Source: a virus. Taken from it: a stretch of 22,427 nucleotides of DNA. This document shows, piece by piece, positions 13,528-21,463 of this stretch. The stretch is taken from the IMG/VR virus record IMGVR_UViG_3300006752_000258, positions 1 through 22,427 of that record. One strand, written 5' to 3'. Under the pieces are notes generated by a model. The model was not told where the DNA came from and searched no databases. It was given only the letters and a program-made list of their open reading frames with translations. The position numbers and the translations under genes are program-made. The first letter of the stretch is position 1; the number at the start of each line of letters is the position of its first letter.

Positions 13528-14136
13528 TTATTGTGGTGCTACTAGAGACAAAGCCATTTGAAAGTCATTCATATCAAATTCAGGGTCTTGGCTTAATACT
13601 TGTATTATAACCTGTTGCGCCTGCATAGATACTTCTGAATCTATTGGATTATTTAATATAGCCATAACTTCTTGCTCATAGCCATTTTCAGCTAATGGTA
13701 TAAATATTTCTTGCATGACTTGCTCTTTAGACATTTCAATCTCAGCCATACCTTCTTGTTGTGACATGTCAGCCATACCACCTTCTCTAAATCTAGGTAC
13801 GCCACTATCTATAGCTCGCATTACATTGCCTTTCATGCTTTGTATTTTTATTTTTTCTTCGTCTAGTTTGTTAATTTGATTTGCAATCATTTGCGCCCTT
13901 TGATTATCTCCATCTCTTACAGCCATTTCGTACTCTCGCATCATATTTTCTATTTGACTTTCTATTGAAAACATCATGCCTTCAGGAGACCTGTCGCCAA
14001 ACCTAGGTTCGTTGTCATTCATGTTAGGAGACATTGCTTGTTTAAACTTTTCCATTTCTTTGTTAGAAATAGCACCCATGGTGCCACTTGTTACTTGACC
14101 TATTAAGTTTTCTATTCTTGATTTTAAATCTGCCAT
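13528..14136 (-). CDS. Helical hypothetical virion-region protein, 202 residues
   Basis: The protein is mostly helical, Met- and Gln-rich, with a probable coiled coil near residues 55-100 (IESQIENMMREYEMAVRDGD and the following QINKLDEEK). The middle has a GVPRFREGGMADMSQQEG linker, a Gly-Met motif frequent in marine phage virion proteins. The C-terminal third is acidic and helical. AGGAA precedes ATG 14136. No enzyme motif is seen. A head-internal, scaffold-like or tail assembly role is possible from its place after the tail protein genes. Confidence 0.5.
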   Translation of the reverse strand: MADLKSRIENLIGQVTSGTMGAISNKEMEKFKQAMSPNMNDNEPRFGDRSPEGMMFSIESQIENMMREYEMAVRDGDNQRAQMIANQINKLDEEKIKIQSMKGNVMRAIDSGVPRFREGGMADMSQQEGMAEIEMSKEQVMQEIFIPLAENGYEQEVMAILNNPIDSEVSMQAQQVIIQVLSQDPEFDMNDFQMALSLVAPQ

Positions 14137-14145
14137 AATAATTTC

Positions 14146-14472
14146 CTATCTAATATTTACTGATATGTTACCACCAGTTATAACAGAGACAAAGCCTAAG
14201 CTAGCTGTTGCCTCATATCCTTGTTCATTAAATAACGTCAAATCAATCCATTCATTGCCGTTATACACCTGTAATACGTTATGTGTTGTATTCCATATTA
14301 CATCGCCTTGTACAAAATTCAATTCTGATAACTCTGTAGCGTTAAACCTAGGTGTTCTGTTAGGGTCAAATTGACCCAAGTTAATCTCTAAAACTCTAAC
14401 CAGTCTATTGAAGACTTCAGGCGTTACCTCTTGCGTTGCTAAGGGCAGCCTGCTTGGTAATAATTTAGCCAT
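14146..14472 (-). CDS. Small hypothetical virion-region protein, 108 residues
   Basis: The first half is helical (VTPEVFNRLVRVLEINLGQF). The second half has a beta pattern FVQGDVIWNTTHNVLQVYNG then NEWIDL, which resembles the short strand-turn units that end in an aromatic-Gly-Asn-Trp in phage fibre-associated proteins. ATG 14472 overlaps the stop of the large tail protein gene (TAATG), so its synthesis is tied to that gene. A tail or fibre attachment role is a guess from context. Confidence 0.55.
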   Translation of the reverse strand: MAKLLPSRLPLATQEVTPEVFNRLVRVLEINLGQFDPNRTPRFNATELSELNFVQGDVIWNTTHNVLQVYNGNEWIDLTLFNEQGYEATASLGFVSVITGGNISVNIR

Positions 14473-16334
14473 TACCTTCTACCGTCAGGTTGGATATCTA
14501 GTCTTGTATATCCTAATCTCCACTTATAACCTGTTCTGTTACCTACTGCAGCATCATCATCGCTTTGCAATCTCAATACAGCCTGTCTTCCTCTTGCTCT
14601 TACATGCACTTGGTCGGTGTTATTTGATATGTCTGTGGTCGCCTTGGTGGTCAAAGATTCGCTTGGTGCGTTTCTAGTTTTAAGCAACATATTTATCTGC
14701 GGAACACCTGTATCAACATTAGTGCCATAAAATTTTACATCGGGCATGATTCTTCTGATAAATGTAAAGTTGTTGCCCTCTTGTAAGTCAAAGTCTGAGC
14801 TTTCAATAAAGACCCCATCCATAGGTGAGCCATCTGCATCATCGCCGTCTTCTTGGTTAAACAGATAATTATTAGCAGTGGCTAATGGTTTACCGAATAC
14901 ATTTTGGTCAACCCAAGCGGTTCTAACCAACTGACCAATAGACCAAACGCCTTCTAAATAGTTGTATATGACATATCTTGATACCTCATCAGTTCCATCA
15001 CTTTCTGCAGGATAGAACCACCACACCTCATTAAACTCTTTGTTTAATAGTGCAAAGACTTTAAATGCTTGACCCAAATCTAAATCTTCTTGAACATAAC
15101 TTAATACACTGCAAGGTAGTTTTTGAACTGCACCGTTGTAAGAATAGAAACCATCATCGCCCATCCAAAAGACTCCATTAGGAGAGTTAATAGCTGCATT
15201 AGGTCCAATCATACCTGTGCCTTCATTAATTAAATTAACTGCAAAAGTTAATGGCGGTCCAACAAACTGCATACTATACATAGAAGTATCAGTCCATATT
15301 AGTGTTTCTTGTCTTGCTCTTAAGCCACCTCTGATTTCACTACCTGAAGATAATCTTAGAGAACCTGCTGTATTTGTAGTTTTTGGCTCCCACTCGGTAA
15401 TGCTTTCTTGGTCTGAGAAAGCTATGTTCATAGGGTCAACAACGCCTGTTCTTGCACCACCTGATACTGGGTCTGCGCCTAATACAATAACGTGCCTGTC
15501 CGTATCACTTACTATGGTTTGTAATCCAACTGTAGGTGATAAGTTTGCACCGGAAAGCGTAGTGATATCTACAGCTCTTGTAGTAGTGCCGTTGGACTCA
15601 TCCCAATAATAAATACTGCCACCCCTAGGATGCAATATTAAATCTTCACCAAAGTTATCTGATGACCATAATCTTAATTGGTTAGCAAAGCTTAAGCTAG
15701 TAGAGGCACCAAAAGCACCTTGACCCCAATTACCTGAGCCATATCCTGTAGATTGTATAAATACGTCCAAACCTACAGTTAATTGGTAAGCTGCATCAAC
15801 TCCTGAGCCGCCATTTCCTGTATCACTACCATTTGCTGTAGCCGTTGCTGTAAACGTAAATGTATTTGCACTTGGTACTGAAACCACCTGATACTCTTGA
15901 TTTAAAACGGTTGCAGTGATATTACCACCAAGACTTACTGCGCCACTGAAAGTAACAAAGTCATTTACCACAACTCCGTGAGTAGAATCTGTTGCTGTAA
16001 TAGTTGCAGAGCCATTTGTGGCAGCAAAAGTTACACCATTGGTTGTTGTTGCTCTTATAGGAGTTATGTCGTTTAAGCTTGTGCCTTCAAGTATGTATGC
16101 TTTTAAATGCGTGCCGATATATAAGTATTTATTACCTTCTAATGATATCCATGGAAATAGGTTACGACATGTACCTAAAAATGATGTAGTGGTTTGTTTT
16201 GTCCAACCGCCTATTTTTTCTACAAAGCCTTTGCGAAATCTGACAAGAGAAGCATCAAACCAACCACCCGCATTAGTGTAACTGGTTCCTTCTCTGTCTA
16301 TTCCTGCTTTAAATTGAAACTTTGCAAACGGCAT
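14472..16334 (-). CDS. P22 gp10-like tail (stabilisation / nozzle) protein, 620 residues
   Basis: The N-terminus carries the pattern of the phage stabilisation family: NAGGWFDASLVRFRKGFVEK followed by IGGW (21-44), then beta blades such as YLYIGTHLKAYIL and LRLWSSDNFGEDLILHPRGG. An Ig-like or beta insert rich in Thr/Ala (about 95-180) is present. The family forms the hub or nozzle below the adaptor in short-tailed phages and closes the channel after packaging. Length is above the about 470 residues of P22 gp10, largely by the insert. It follows two adaptor-type genes and a small beta protein in the operon, the expected order for head-tail joining parts. Confidence 0.7.
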   Translation of the reverse strand: MPFAKFQFKAGIDREGTSYTNAGGWFDASLVRFRKGFVEKIGGWTKQTTTSFLGTCRNLFPWISLEGNKYLYIGTHLKAYILEGTSLNDITPIRATTTNGVTFAATNGSATITATDSTHGVVVNDFVTFSGAVSLGGNITATVLNQEYQVVSVPSANTFTFTATATANGSDTGNGGSGVDAAYQLTVGLDVFIQSTGYGSGNWGQGAFGASTSLSFANQLRLWSSDNFGEDLILHPRGGSIYYWDESNGTTTRAVDITTLSGANLSPTVGLQTIVSDTDRHVIVLGADPVSGGARTGVVDPMNIAFSDQESITEWEPKTTNTAGSLRLSSGSEIRGGLRARQETLIWTDTSMYSMQFVGPPLTFAVNLINEGTGMIGPNAAINSPNGVFWMGDDGFYSYNGAVQKLPCSVLSYVQEDLDLGQAFKVFALLNKEFNEVWWFYPAESDGTDEVSRYVIYNYLEGVWSIGQLVRTAWVDQNVFGKPLATANNYLFNQEDGDDADGSPMDGVFIESSDFDLQEGNNFTFIRRIMPDVKFYGTNVDTGVPQINMLLKTRNAPSESLTTKATTDISNNTDQVHVRARGRQAVLRLQSDDDAAVGNRTGYKWRLGYTRLDIQPDGRR

Positions 16335-16344
16335 GTTTCATCTT

Positions 16345-16773
16345 CTAAGCTATTCTAATAATAGCTGTAGCTGCTGCTTTAGCAGGAAATACTATAGTAA
16401 AGTCGCCTGCTGTTGATGTCTTGTCACCACCAAAGTCAATAGTTGCTACTGACTTATCACTGTTAGTATCGTTGTAAATCATACAACCTCTAGCTGTGAT
16501 AGTAGCTGTACTAAATGTTAAATCAGAAAAGTCAGTTACTGCAGTAGTTCCAGTAGCAGAAGGCGTTACATTGGTTAATGCAGCTCCACCTGATGTATAG
16601 TTTGTACCACTTGCTTGTCCTGTAGTTGTAAAAGCAGTTGTTGCAGCACCCAAAGTAGCCGAACTGGTGTACAAAGCCAACTTAAAACTATTACCGCTTG
16701 AGTTGGTAAAGTTGTGCGTTCCTGTCAAAAGCTCTACTTTAAAGCTTGTTGTAAGAGTAGATGTAATTGCCAT
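16345..16773 (-). CDS. Beta-rich virion protein, 142 residues
   Basis: The sequence is rich in Thr, Ala, Ser and Gly with alternating strands (FKLALYTSSATLGAATTAFT, ARGCMIYNDTNSDKSVATID). No catalytic motif is seen. I recall close relatives in phages beside the tail nozzle gene, usually listed as structural or hypothetical. It starts one base after the stop of the gene before it and ends ten bases before the gp10-like gene. A tail surface or fibre-like role is likely but unproven. Confidence 0.6.
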   Translation of the reverse strand: MAITSTLTTSFKVELLTGTHNFTNSSGNSFKLALYTSSATLGAATTAFTTTGQASGTNYTSGGAALTNVTPSATGTTAVTDFSDLTFSTATITARGCMIYNDTNSDKSVATIDFGGDKTSTAGDFTIVFPAKAAATAIIRIA

Positions 16774-16774
16774 A

Positions 16775-17074
16775 TTAAATACCTTTTATTATTTTTGCTA
16801 AATCTTCACTACCTCCACTAGATAAATCTTGAATTAAGGTAGCCTTATAAGATTTTAAAGCATTTTTAATATATATCAAACAAACTTGGTAAATTAAATC
16901 TTGGTAAGCTCTAGCCTGAGCTTTTACATGTTCTTCATTATCGTCCGAAAAACCAACTATTTTTTCTGTTAATTGCTTTGCCCAAAACTCAGGCGGATGA
17001 CCTCCGAACTTGGTTGTAGCTACCTCAACCATGCCCAATTCAGGCACTCCGTCAGGCGTTATTTTTATTACCAT
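16775..17074 (-). CDS. Small hypothetical late protein, 99 residues
   Basis: After a short strand region (MVIKITPDGVPELGMVEVAT) the protein is helical, with FGGHPPEFWAKQLTEKIVGF and a hydrophobic YQDLIYQVCLIYIKNALKSY that is too polar for a membrane span. It is not recognised. Its start overlaps the end of the 243-residue gene by seven bases. It lies among tail genes; function is unknown. Confidence 0.6.
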   Translation of the reverse strand: MVIKITPDGVPELGMVEVATTKFGGHPPEFWAKQLTEKIVGFSDDNEEHVKAQARAYQDLIYQVCLIYIKNALKSYKATLIQDLSSGGSEDLAKIIKGI

Positions 17075-17799
17075 TTATTTGGCTCCGGCGCTTTAAGGTG
17101 ACTGTCATACCTGTCTGCAATTTGTGGCAGTATTTGTTTTTTTTGTACTTTAAGCTCGCTAATTTTTTTTACTTCTAAGCCATCTTTACCCTGAACAGGA
17201 ACATAAGGGTCTTTTAAACGATGATATCCATACAGTCTTTGTTCACCGGGTATGTTGGTATCTAGCAATGAGCTGCTAGATGCTACCTCAACCTGAATAC
17301 CTTTTTCCATGCATTTTACTAACCAAAACTCTACACAGGCTCTTCCTGCTTCTGCAAAATATAAGTTGTTCTTATATGTAAAATCTATACCAAATAACTT
17401 TATGTTGGCTACATCATTCCAATAAGCAAAGGCAACCGCATAAGCCACCGTATTGTTTAGATAATGACAATTGGTTTCTTTTACTATTTCTTGTACAGGA
17501 TATTCAACAAGGTTTTTACACCTTGCATCATTTTCACATGTATAAATAGGCTTGTTGTGATTTGTCAGCAGTTCTTTCATGCAGTCAGTTTGTCCGCCTG
17601 CGTCTTGTGTATCAAGAAACCTACTTGGCGGGTCCATCATAAACACACGGTCATGAAATATTACTGAAGCCACAGCATTAATTGCCCATACTTCATCAAA
17701 TTTTACGCTGTGTGATTTTGCAAGGTTGTAGTCAAACCAACTTTTGCCTAGACCGACAATAGCTACAGTTTTACCTTTAAGTTTTTTGATTGGTTTCAT
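17068..17799 (-). CDS. Rossmann-like protein, possibly DUF115/MAF-related, 243 residues
   Basis: KTVAIVGLGKSWFDYN at 10-25 is a beta-turn-helix nucleotide-binding pattern with a Gly-x-Gly turn. VWAINAVASVIFHDRVFMMD (38-56) and IKLFGIDFTYKNNLYFAEAG (133-152) recall the DUF115/MAF group, some of which are glycosyltransferase- or pterin-kinase-like. The later part (RACVEFWLVKC, LLDTN) looks well ordered and enzyme-like. I cannot name the reaction. AAGGAGAG before ATG 17799 is a strong ribosome-binding site. It lies inside the tail gene block although it looks like an enzyme, so a role in changing a virion or cell-surface component is possible. Confidence 0.55.
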   Translation of the reverse strand: MKPIKKLKGKTVAIVGLGKSWFDYNLAKSHSVKFDEVWAINAVASVIFHDRVFMMDPPSRFLDTQDAGGQTDCMKELLTNHNKPIYTCENDARCKNLVEYPVQEIVKETNCHYLNNTVAYAVAFAYWNDVANIKLFGIDFTYKNNLYFAEAGRACVEFWLVKCMEKGIQVEVASSSSLLDTNIPGEQRLYGYHRLKDPYVPVQGKDGLEVKKISELKVQKKQILPQIADRYDSHLKAPEPNKW

Positions 17800-17821
17800 A
17801 TTATCTCTCCTTAACTGAAAC

Positions 17822-18469
17822 TTATGTTACATTTGTTCTTAGTGAATCATACCTCATTTCGTCCCTAGTATCTCTTCCTTCACCTAGGTTCTTTAATCTT
17901 AGTAAACTTTCTTTAAATCTTGCTTCATACAAACCAACGTCATTAGGGTCTAACTTTAAAAATACCGCACCCTCTAACAAACAACCGTATAGCAAGGTGT
18001 CAGGTGCATCTGTAGACAAATATGTGGTTCCTGAGTCACCCCCTGCGGTTAATGATGCAGGCTGTGCTAAATAATGTAATTCCATAGAATAGTTTGTGTC
18101 AGGAACAGGAGCTATTTCAAAAGAACCTTGGTCAAATATAGCGTAATATCTTGGCTTTCCTCTTGTGGTTGTATCGGTTACAAATTCTTTTATAAAAGAG
18201 TTGTGTTTTAAATCTAGGTAATCATAGTTGTTTGAGCTTATAACAGCCAATGAAAACGGTGCTAAAAAATCAGCAGGTGTGTTTAAAAATCTATTATCTT
18301 GTGAAACATTACCCTGTACATTTTTTCTTTGGTCAGGAATCTGTACTGATTTAAGTATTCTTTCTTCTGCTTGTAAAATAATAGTATTAAGGTTATTTAC
18401 AAAAGTTGTTTCATCACTTTCTAAGTAATCTTGTATCGTAGTTTTTAATGTTGCTAATGTAAAACTCAT
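17822..18469 (-). CDS. Head-tail adaptor protein, SU10 adaptor-like, 215 residues
   Basis: The N-terminus LATLKTTIQDYLESDETTFV then NNLNTIILQAEERILKSVQI is typical of the helical start of SU10-type adaptors of short-tailed phages, followed by FLNTPADFLAPFSLAVISSN and a beta core (YYAIFDQGSFEIAPVPDTNY). The C-terminal helix holds YEARFKESLLRLKNLGEGRD. These proteins form the ring between portal and tail nozzle. Its ATG overlaps the stop of the zinc-ribbon gene (ATGA). Together with the 231-residue protein it gives two adaptor-like layers before the gp10-like protein. Confidence 0.65.
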   Translation of the reverse strand: MSFTLATLKTTIQDYLESDETTFVNNLNTIILQAEERILKSVQIPDQRKNVQGNVSQDNRFLNTPADFLAPFSLAVISSNNYDYLDLKHNSFIKEFVTDTTTRGKPRYYAIFDQGSFEIAPVPDTNYSMELHYLAQPASLTAGGDSGTTYLSTDAPDTLLYGCLLEGAVFLKLDPNDVGLYEARFKESLLRLKNLGEGRDTRDEMRYDSLRTNVT

Positions 18470-18783
18470 GATGTTGTTATTGTAACTGTCCCTACTGCAC
18501 TTGTCATGCTGTCGGGAATGGTTAATTTTTGACCTATTATGCCTAAGTCATAGTTTGTATATACTGTAAAACTTGTTGGCGATACGCTTGTATCAGGTCT
18601 TGGCTCTCTTACAGCTTGTGGGTCAGCAATCTTTTTTACTGGATTTAACTGGGGATGCTTAGACTCGTAACATTCAGGACATGTTTTTAAACCATTCCAT
18701 TCTTTGCGTAACTCTCTTAAGCCATATCTAAAGCCACATCTATCGCAAATTGCATAAGCGTTTTTGTTAGATGCAAAAGCCAT
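18466..18783 (-). CDS. Zinc-ribbon phage protein, 105 residues
   Basis: Four cysteines in two knuckles, CDRCGFRYGLRE (Cys13, Cys16) and KTCPEC (Cys35, Cys38), form a probable zinc ribbon at 13-38. The second half (SFTVYTNYDLGIIGQKLTIP then VGTVTITTS) is beta-rich and may be the virion-contact part. Similar small proteins occur between adaptor genes in marine phages. ATG 18783 overlaps the previous stop (TAATG), and its own stop overlaps the next start (ATGA), so its amount is tied to the adaptor proteins. A structural role is inferred. Confidence 0.65.
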   Translation of the reverse strand: MAFASNKNAYAICDRCGFRYGLRELRKEWNGLKTCPECYESKHPQLNPVKKIADPQAVREPRPDTSVSPTSFTVYTNYDLGIIGQKLTIPDSMTSAVGTVTITTS

Positions 18784-19478
18784 TATGCGATGTTATAGCT
18801 AGATATATCAGGGGTTATGCTAAAAGAAGCTCTATCTTCATCTGTATCTAAAGCTCTTTGGAACTCTTCCTCATATATTTGTTTGAGTAACCCAGTTCTG
18901 TCAGGACTTTTTTTAATTGATATGTAGTAAGCAAGACCTGCTGCTAAACATGGATAAAACCTAAATGGTAACTGTAATGTATTAGTAGCTGCATCTACAT
19001 CATCCATTCTAGTAAGCACGTTTAAATGCACAGTATATGTAGTATTTGCATCCGGGGTTGGATATACGCTTATTGTTGGTGATATTTGTTTATCTACAAA
19101 AAACTGCAAAGGCGTTCCTGTTGATGATTTGTTGGGTACCGCAGAGTAATCGCTTCTTGATAGTCTAGTCATTTGTATGTCTGAGTTTTCAGAATTTACA
19201 GTTTGTCTCATAAATGCATCTAAGACATCAATTGCTGCTGTGCTGTCTGTTTGGTCAATATTATAAGATGTTGTACCTGCGACCATGGTTATGGTTTTTT
19301 CTTTTATAGTCCACTGATTTAGACCACGGTTTGCCCATTCAGCCAACAATAAATTAAGACTTCTTCTAGCTGTTCTTAGGTCGTAAGCAGTTCTTAGCTC
19401 TAAGCCACACCTTTCAAATGCCTCTTCAATGTAATCGGCTACATCTAGTTCAAAGTTTTTTGAGCCTGATACTGCCAT
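18783..19478 (-). CDS. Tail tubular / adaptor-like protein, 231 residues
   Basis: ADYIEEAFERCGLELRTAYD and LRTARRSLNLLLAEWANRGL (14-53) form the helical start of a family widely found in short-tailed and marine phages next to adaptor genes. Strands follow (QWTIKEKTITMVAGTTSYNI) and a C-terminal helix pair (FRFYPCLAAGLAYYISIKKS). The fold pattern is like T7 gp11-type tail tubular protein A or a head-completion adaptor. It follows the small basic genes and precedes the zinc-ribbon gene by an overlap. Confidence 0.6.
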   Translation of the reverse strand: MAVSGSKNFELDVADYIEEAFERCGLELRTAYDLRTARRSLNLLLAEWANRGLNQWTIKEKTITMVAGTTSYNIDQTDSTAAIDVLDAFMRQTVNSENSDIQMTRLSRSDYSAVPNKSSTGTPLQFFVDKQISPTISVYPTPDANTTYTVHLNVLTRMDDVDAATNTLQLPFRFYPCLAAGLAYYISIKKSPDRTGLLKQIYEEEFQRALDTDEDRASFSITPDISSYNIA

Positions 19479-19481
19479 AAT

Positions 19482-19721
19482 TTACTTCTTAAGTTTTCCG
19501 CCTCTACCAAGTTTTTTGACACCTGCTTTGCCACCCATACGCATTTTTTTAACGCCTGCTTTACCGCCACCCATCATCTTTACAACACCTGATTTTGGCA
19601 TAGCTCCACCGCCTGCCATTTTAACAACACTGCTGTCTTTCATGGATTTAGCTAATTCAGATTTGTCTGAGTTTGACAATCCGCCTACTAACTTTTTGAG
19701 ACCTTTTAATGATTTTGCCAT
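19482..19721 (-). CDS. Small Lys/Gly-rich protein with tandem GGKAGVKK repeats, 79 residues
   Basis: The second half is built of tandem units: MGGGKAGVKK, then MRMGGKAGVKK, then LGRGGKLKK. An earlier related piece is MAGGGAMPKSGVVK. The product is strongly basic, with no acidic residue after about residue 28. AAGGAG precedes ATG 19721. It sits in a run of small basic genes after the capsid gene, so binding to packaged DNA or to the head lattice is a reasonable guess. No named family is assigned. Confidence 0.65.
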   Translation of the reverse strand: MAKSLKGLKKLVGGLSNSDKSELAKSMKDSSVVKMAGGGAMPKSGVVKMMGGGKAGVKKMRMGGKAGVKKLGRGGKLKK

Positions 19722-20215
19722 TATTTACTCCTTCTTTTTAAAATATTTTGGAAATCTTCTACATTCCAATTATTATAATAACCTATTTTTTGCAATCTTT
19801 CAGACGCTTTGTTTAATTCATCCAATCTTTGCATGAAGACCATATTATAGCTTTCTTCAAAATGTGGCTCAAAGTGTTCTTGTTCTACCACTTCTTTTGC
19901 TTCATGGTCTTGATGAAACCCCATTACCCAAAGGTTATGCGGTTGCAAATAAGAGTTTAACATCAATATTCTGCTATCAAAATGAAAAGCATCAACATCC
20001 ATGTTTAAATCACAATATATAACAACATCCTTGTCTTTGGGAAAATCTTTGCTTATGTCAATTAAATCTGTCCAATAAATACAATTAGACAAAACCACAT
20101 TTACCTTTTCTGTTTCCCATGTTTTTTTAGCAAAAGGACATACAGGGTCTTCAGTTTCTAAAACCTCTTTTGACCAATCTCTAATTTCTTCTTTTATAGA
20201 AGCCTGCGTAATCAT
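19721..20215 (-). CDS. Hypothetical protein with CPFAKKTW motif, 164 residues
   Basis: The N-terminal DPVCPFAKKTWETEKVNVVL recalls the CPFA motif of DUF1415-type proteins, but the match is short and I am not sure of it. Strands VVLSNCIYW, DVVIYCDLNM and RILMLNS alternate with helices in an alpha/beta pattern, suggesting an enzyme-like fold. NLWVMGFHQDHEAKEVVEQE supplies His and acidic residues, possible metal ligands. It starts within ATGA of the preceding basic gene and lies among structural genes. Function is unknown. Confidence 0.6.
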   Translation of the reverse strand: MITQASIKEEIRDWSKEVLETEDPVCPFAKKTWETEKVNVVLSNCIYWTDLIDISKDFPKDKDVVIYCDLNMDVDAFHFDSRILMLNSYLQPHNLWVMGFHQDHEAKEVVEQEHFEPHFEESYNMVFMQRLDELNKASERLQKIGYYNNWNVEDFQNILKRRSK

Positions 20216-20457
20216 TTTGCAAATGTTTTTACATTAGTTGGCTTACCACCAACTCCTTGTTTTTTTGACCTTTTTCTACTTACTGCTGATTTTTTTTCTG
20301 ACTTAGACATTCTATTAGCAACTGCTTTGGGTACGCATTTAGGGTATTTTCTTTTAGAGCCTTTGGCTTTTTTTCTACCACAACTGTCATAGCCACCACC
20401 TTTTTTTGGAGAACCTATGTCAACCCATTCTTCTTTAAACCATTTACCTAAACCCAT
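20212..20457 (-). CDS. Small basic phage protein, 81 residues
   Basis: The product begins MGLGKWFKEEWVDIGSPKKG and has GGYDSCGRKKAKGSKRKYPK followed by CVP, then MSKSEKKSAVSRKRSKKQGV and GGKPTNVKTF. Proteins of this type are common in cyanophages and marine phages (DUF5872/DUF6321-like groups; I am unsure which applies). It is very rich in Lys and Arg with two Cys. Start and stop overlap neighbours (TAATG before, ATGA after). A DNA-binding or head-associated role fits the charge but is not shown. Confidence 0.65.
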   Translation of the reverse strand: MGLGKWFKEEWVDIGSPKKGGGYDSCGRKKAKGSKRKYPKCVPKAVANRMSKSEKKSAVSRKRSKKQGVGGKPTNVKTFAK

Positions 20458-20729
20458 TACCTACCACGCATTTTAGTAACTTTTCTTCTAGGCTCCATCA
20501 CAGCACCACAACCTTTTGCTATAAAGCCGCCTGTACTTGCTTTAATTACACCACCTGTAGCAGCTTTTTTAGCTCCTGAATATTTACCGCCTCTTTTCTT
20601 GTATGTTTTTACAAGCCAAGCATTTGCATAAGCAGAGGGGTAAACGTCAAATTTTCTTTTAGCTTCTGATTTTACTCTGCTATATAAACTTTTATTGGTT
20701 ACATTGCTTGGTGTTTTTGATTTAGCCAT
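20457..20729 (-). CDS. Small basic phage protein, YPSAYANAW type, 90 residues
   Basis: FDVYPSAYANAWLVKTYKKR then GGKY is a motif I know from small phage proteins of the DUF5872/DUF6321 kind, usually near head genes. The C-terminal half has Gly-Gly-Val/Phe-Ile repeats (ATGGVIKASTGGFIAKGCGA) and a basic end (RRKVTKMRGR). ATG 20729 (MAKSK) is preferred to an ATG twelve bases upstream because it forms TAATG with the preceding stop. The function is unknown; it is grouped with three other basic proteins. Confidence 0.65.
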   Translation of the reverse strand: MAKSKTPSNVTNKSLYSRVKSEAKRKFDVYPSAYANAWLVKTYKKRGGKYSGAKKAATGGVIKASTGGFIAKGCGAVMEPRRKVTKMRGR

Positions 20730-21037
20730 TAGCACTTCCACCTTTTTCTTGCTTGCCTAATTCTTGAATTAGGGTCGTTTCTAGTTTTAGCAGAGCTACG
20801 CTTTAATTGTCCTAAAGACCTTGCGCAATAAGACTTACGTCTTTTAGCTGCTTTGCTACCTTTTTTAACTTTGCCTGTTACGGCTGTTTTGAGCTTTGAC
20901 CCGGGATTAGCCTTTCTATAAGCTTTCACACCTTTCTTGGTCATGCCCGCACCTGACTTGGTAGGGCGATAATTACCGCCCTTTCCAGTCGTCTTTTTTA
21001 TAGGCTTGGCTTTTTTTCTAGGCTTTTTTACTGCCAT
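20729..21037 (-). CDS. Small Lys/Arg-rich histone-like phage protein (DUF6321-like), 102 residues
   Basis: The protein has a Lys-rich start (MAVKKPRKKAKPIKKTTGKG) and a conserved-looking core GAGMTKKGVKAYRKANPGSK followed by LKTAVTGKVKKGSKAAKRRKSYCARS. It ends RIRQARKRWKC. I recall this core as the DUF6321 type in marine phages and in giant virus relatives. There is hardly an acidic residue. Charge and location next to capsid genes suggest packaging-related or virion DNA binding, by inference. It is the first of four basic genes in a row. Confidence 0.7.
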   Translation of the reverse strand: MAVKKPRKKAKPIKKTTGKGGNYRPTKSGAGMTKKGVKAYRKANPGSKLKTAVTGKVKKGSKAAKRRKSYCARSLGQLKRSSAKTRNDPNSRIRQARKRWKC

Positions 21038-21045
21038 AAGAAATT

Positions 21046-21453
21046 TTAACCGTAGTTCTTAATAAGTGTAAGGACTATGACATAGGTATCACCACTGGTA
21101 TGACCAGTCGTGGTTAAAGCTATGTCTCCAGTTTTTCCACTAGCTGCAGCAGTATTTAAAATACCACCAAATTCAGAAAAATCTTCTGAATCTGCATAGT
21201 CAGAGTTTAGGTCCCAACACACAGTATTGGTGTCAGCAACCCATAAGAGCCTTGCACTCATGCCAAAAGTAGAATAAACAATCTTTCCAAGCTTTACGCC
21301 TGTGCATGCTTGCCCATTACTACTTGATGATAAGGCGCTTACATCTACCTTGGTGACAGCAGACTCGCCTGTGCCATCAGAGGTACTTGTAAGCTGAATT
21401 ACAGCCAGTCTTTCACCATCTACTATAGTTGTTGATGTTACTGCATCTGCCAT
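21046..21453 (-). CDS. Virion structural protein, 135 residues
   Basis: The protein is beta-rich and polar: RLAVIQLTSTSDGTGESAVT, KVDVSALSSSSNGQACTGVK and SGDTYVIVLTLIKNYG at the end. It has two Cys and no catalytic motif. Relatives of this sequence type sit beside capsid genes in uncultured marine phages. It has a strong ribosome-binding site (AAGGAG before ATG 21453) and follows the decoration-like gene by ten bases. A head decoration or accessory capsid role is likely from position. Confidence 0.6.
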   Translation of the reverse strand: MADAVTSTTIVDGERLAVIQLTSTSDGTGESAVTKVDVSALSSSSNGQACTGVKLGKIVYSTFGMSARLLWVADTNTVCWDLNSDYADSEDFSEFGGILNTAAASGKTGDIALTTTGHTSGDTYVIVLTLIKNYG

Positions 21454-21463
21454 AATCTACTCC

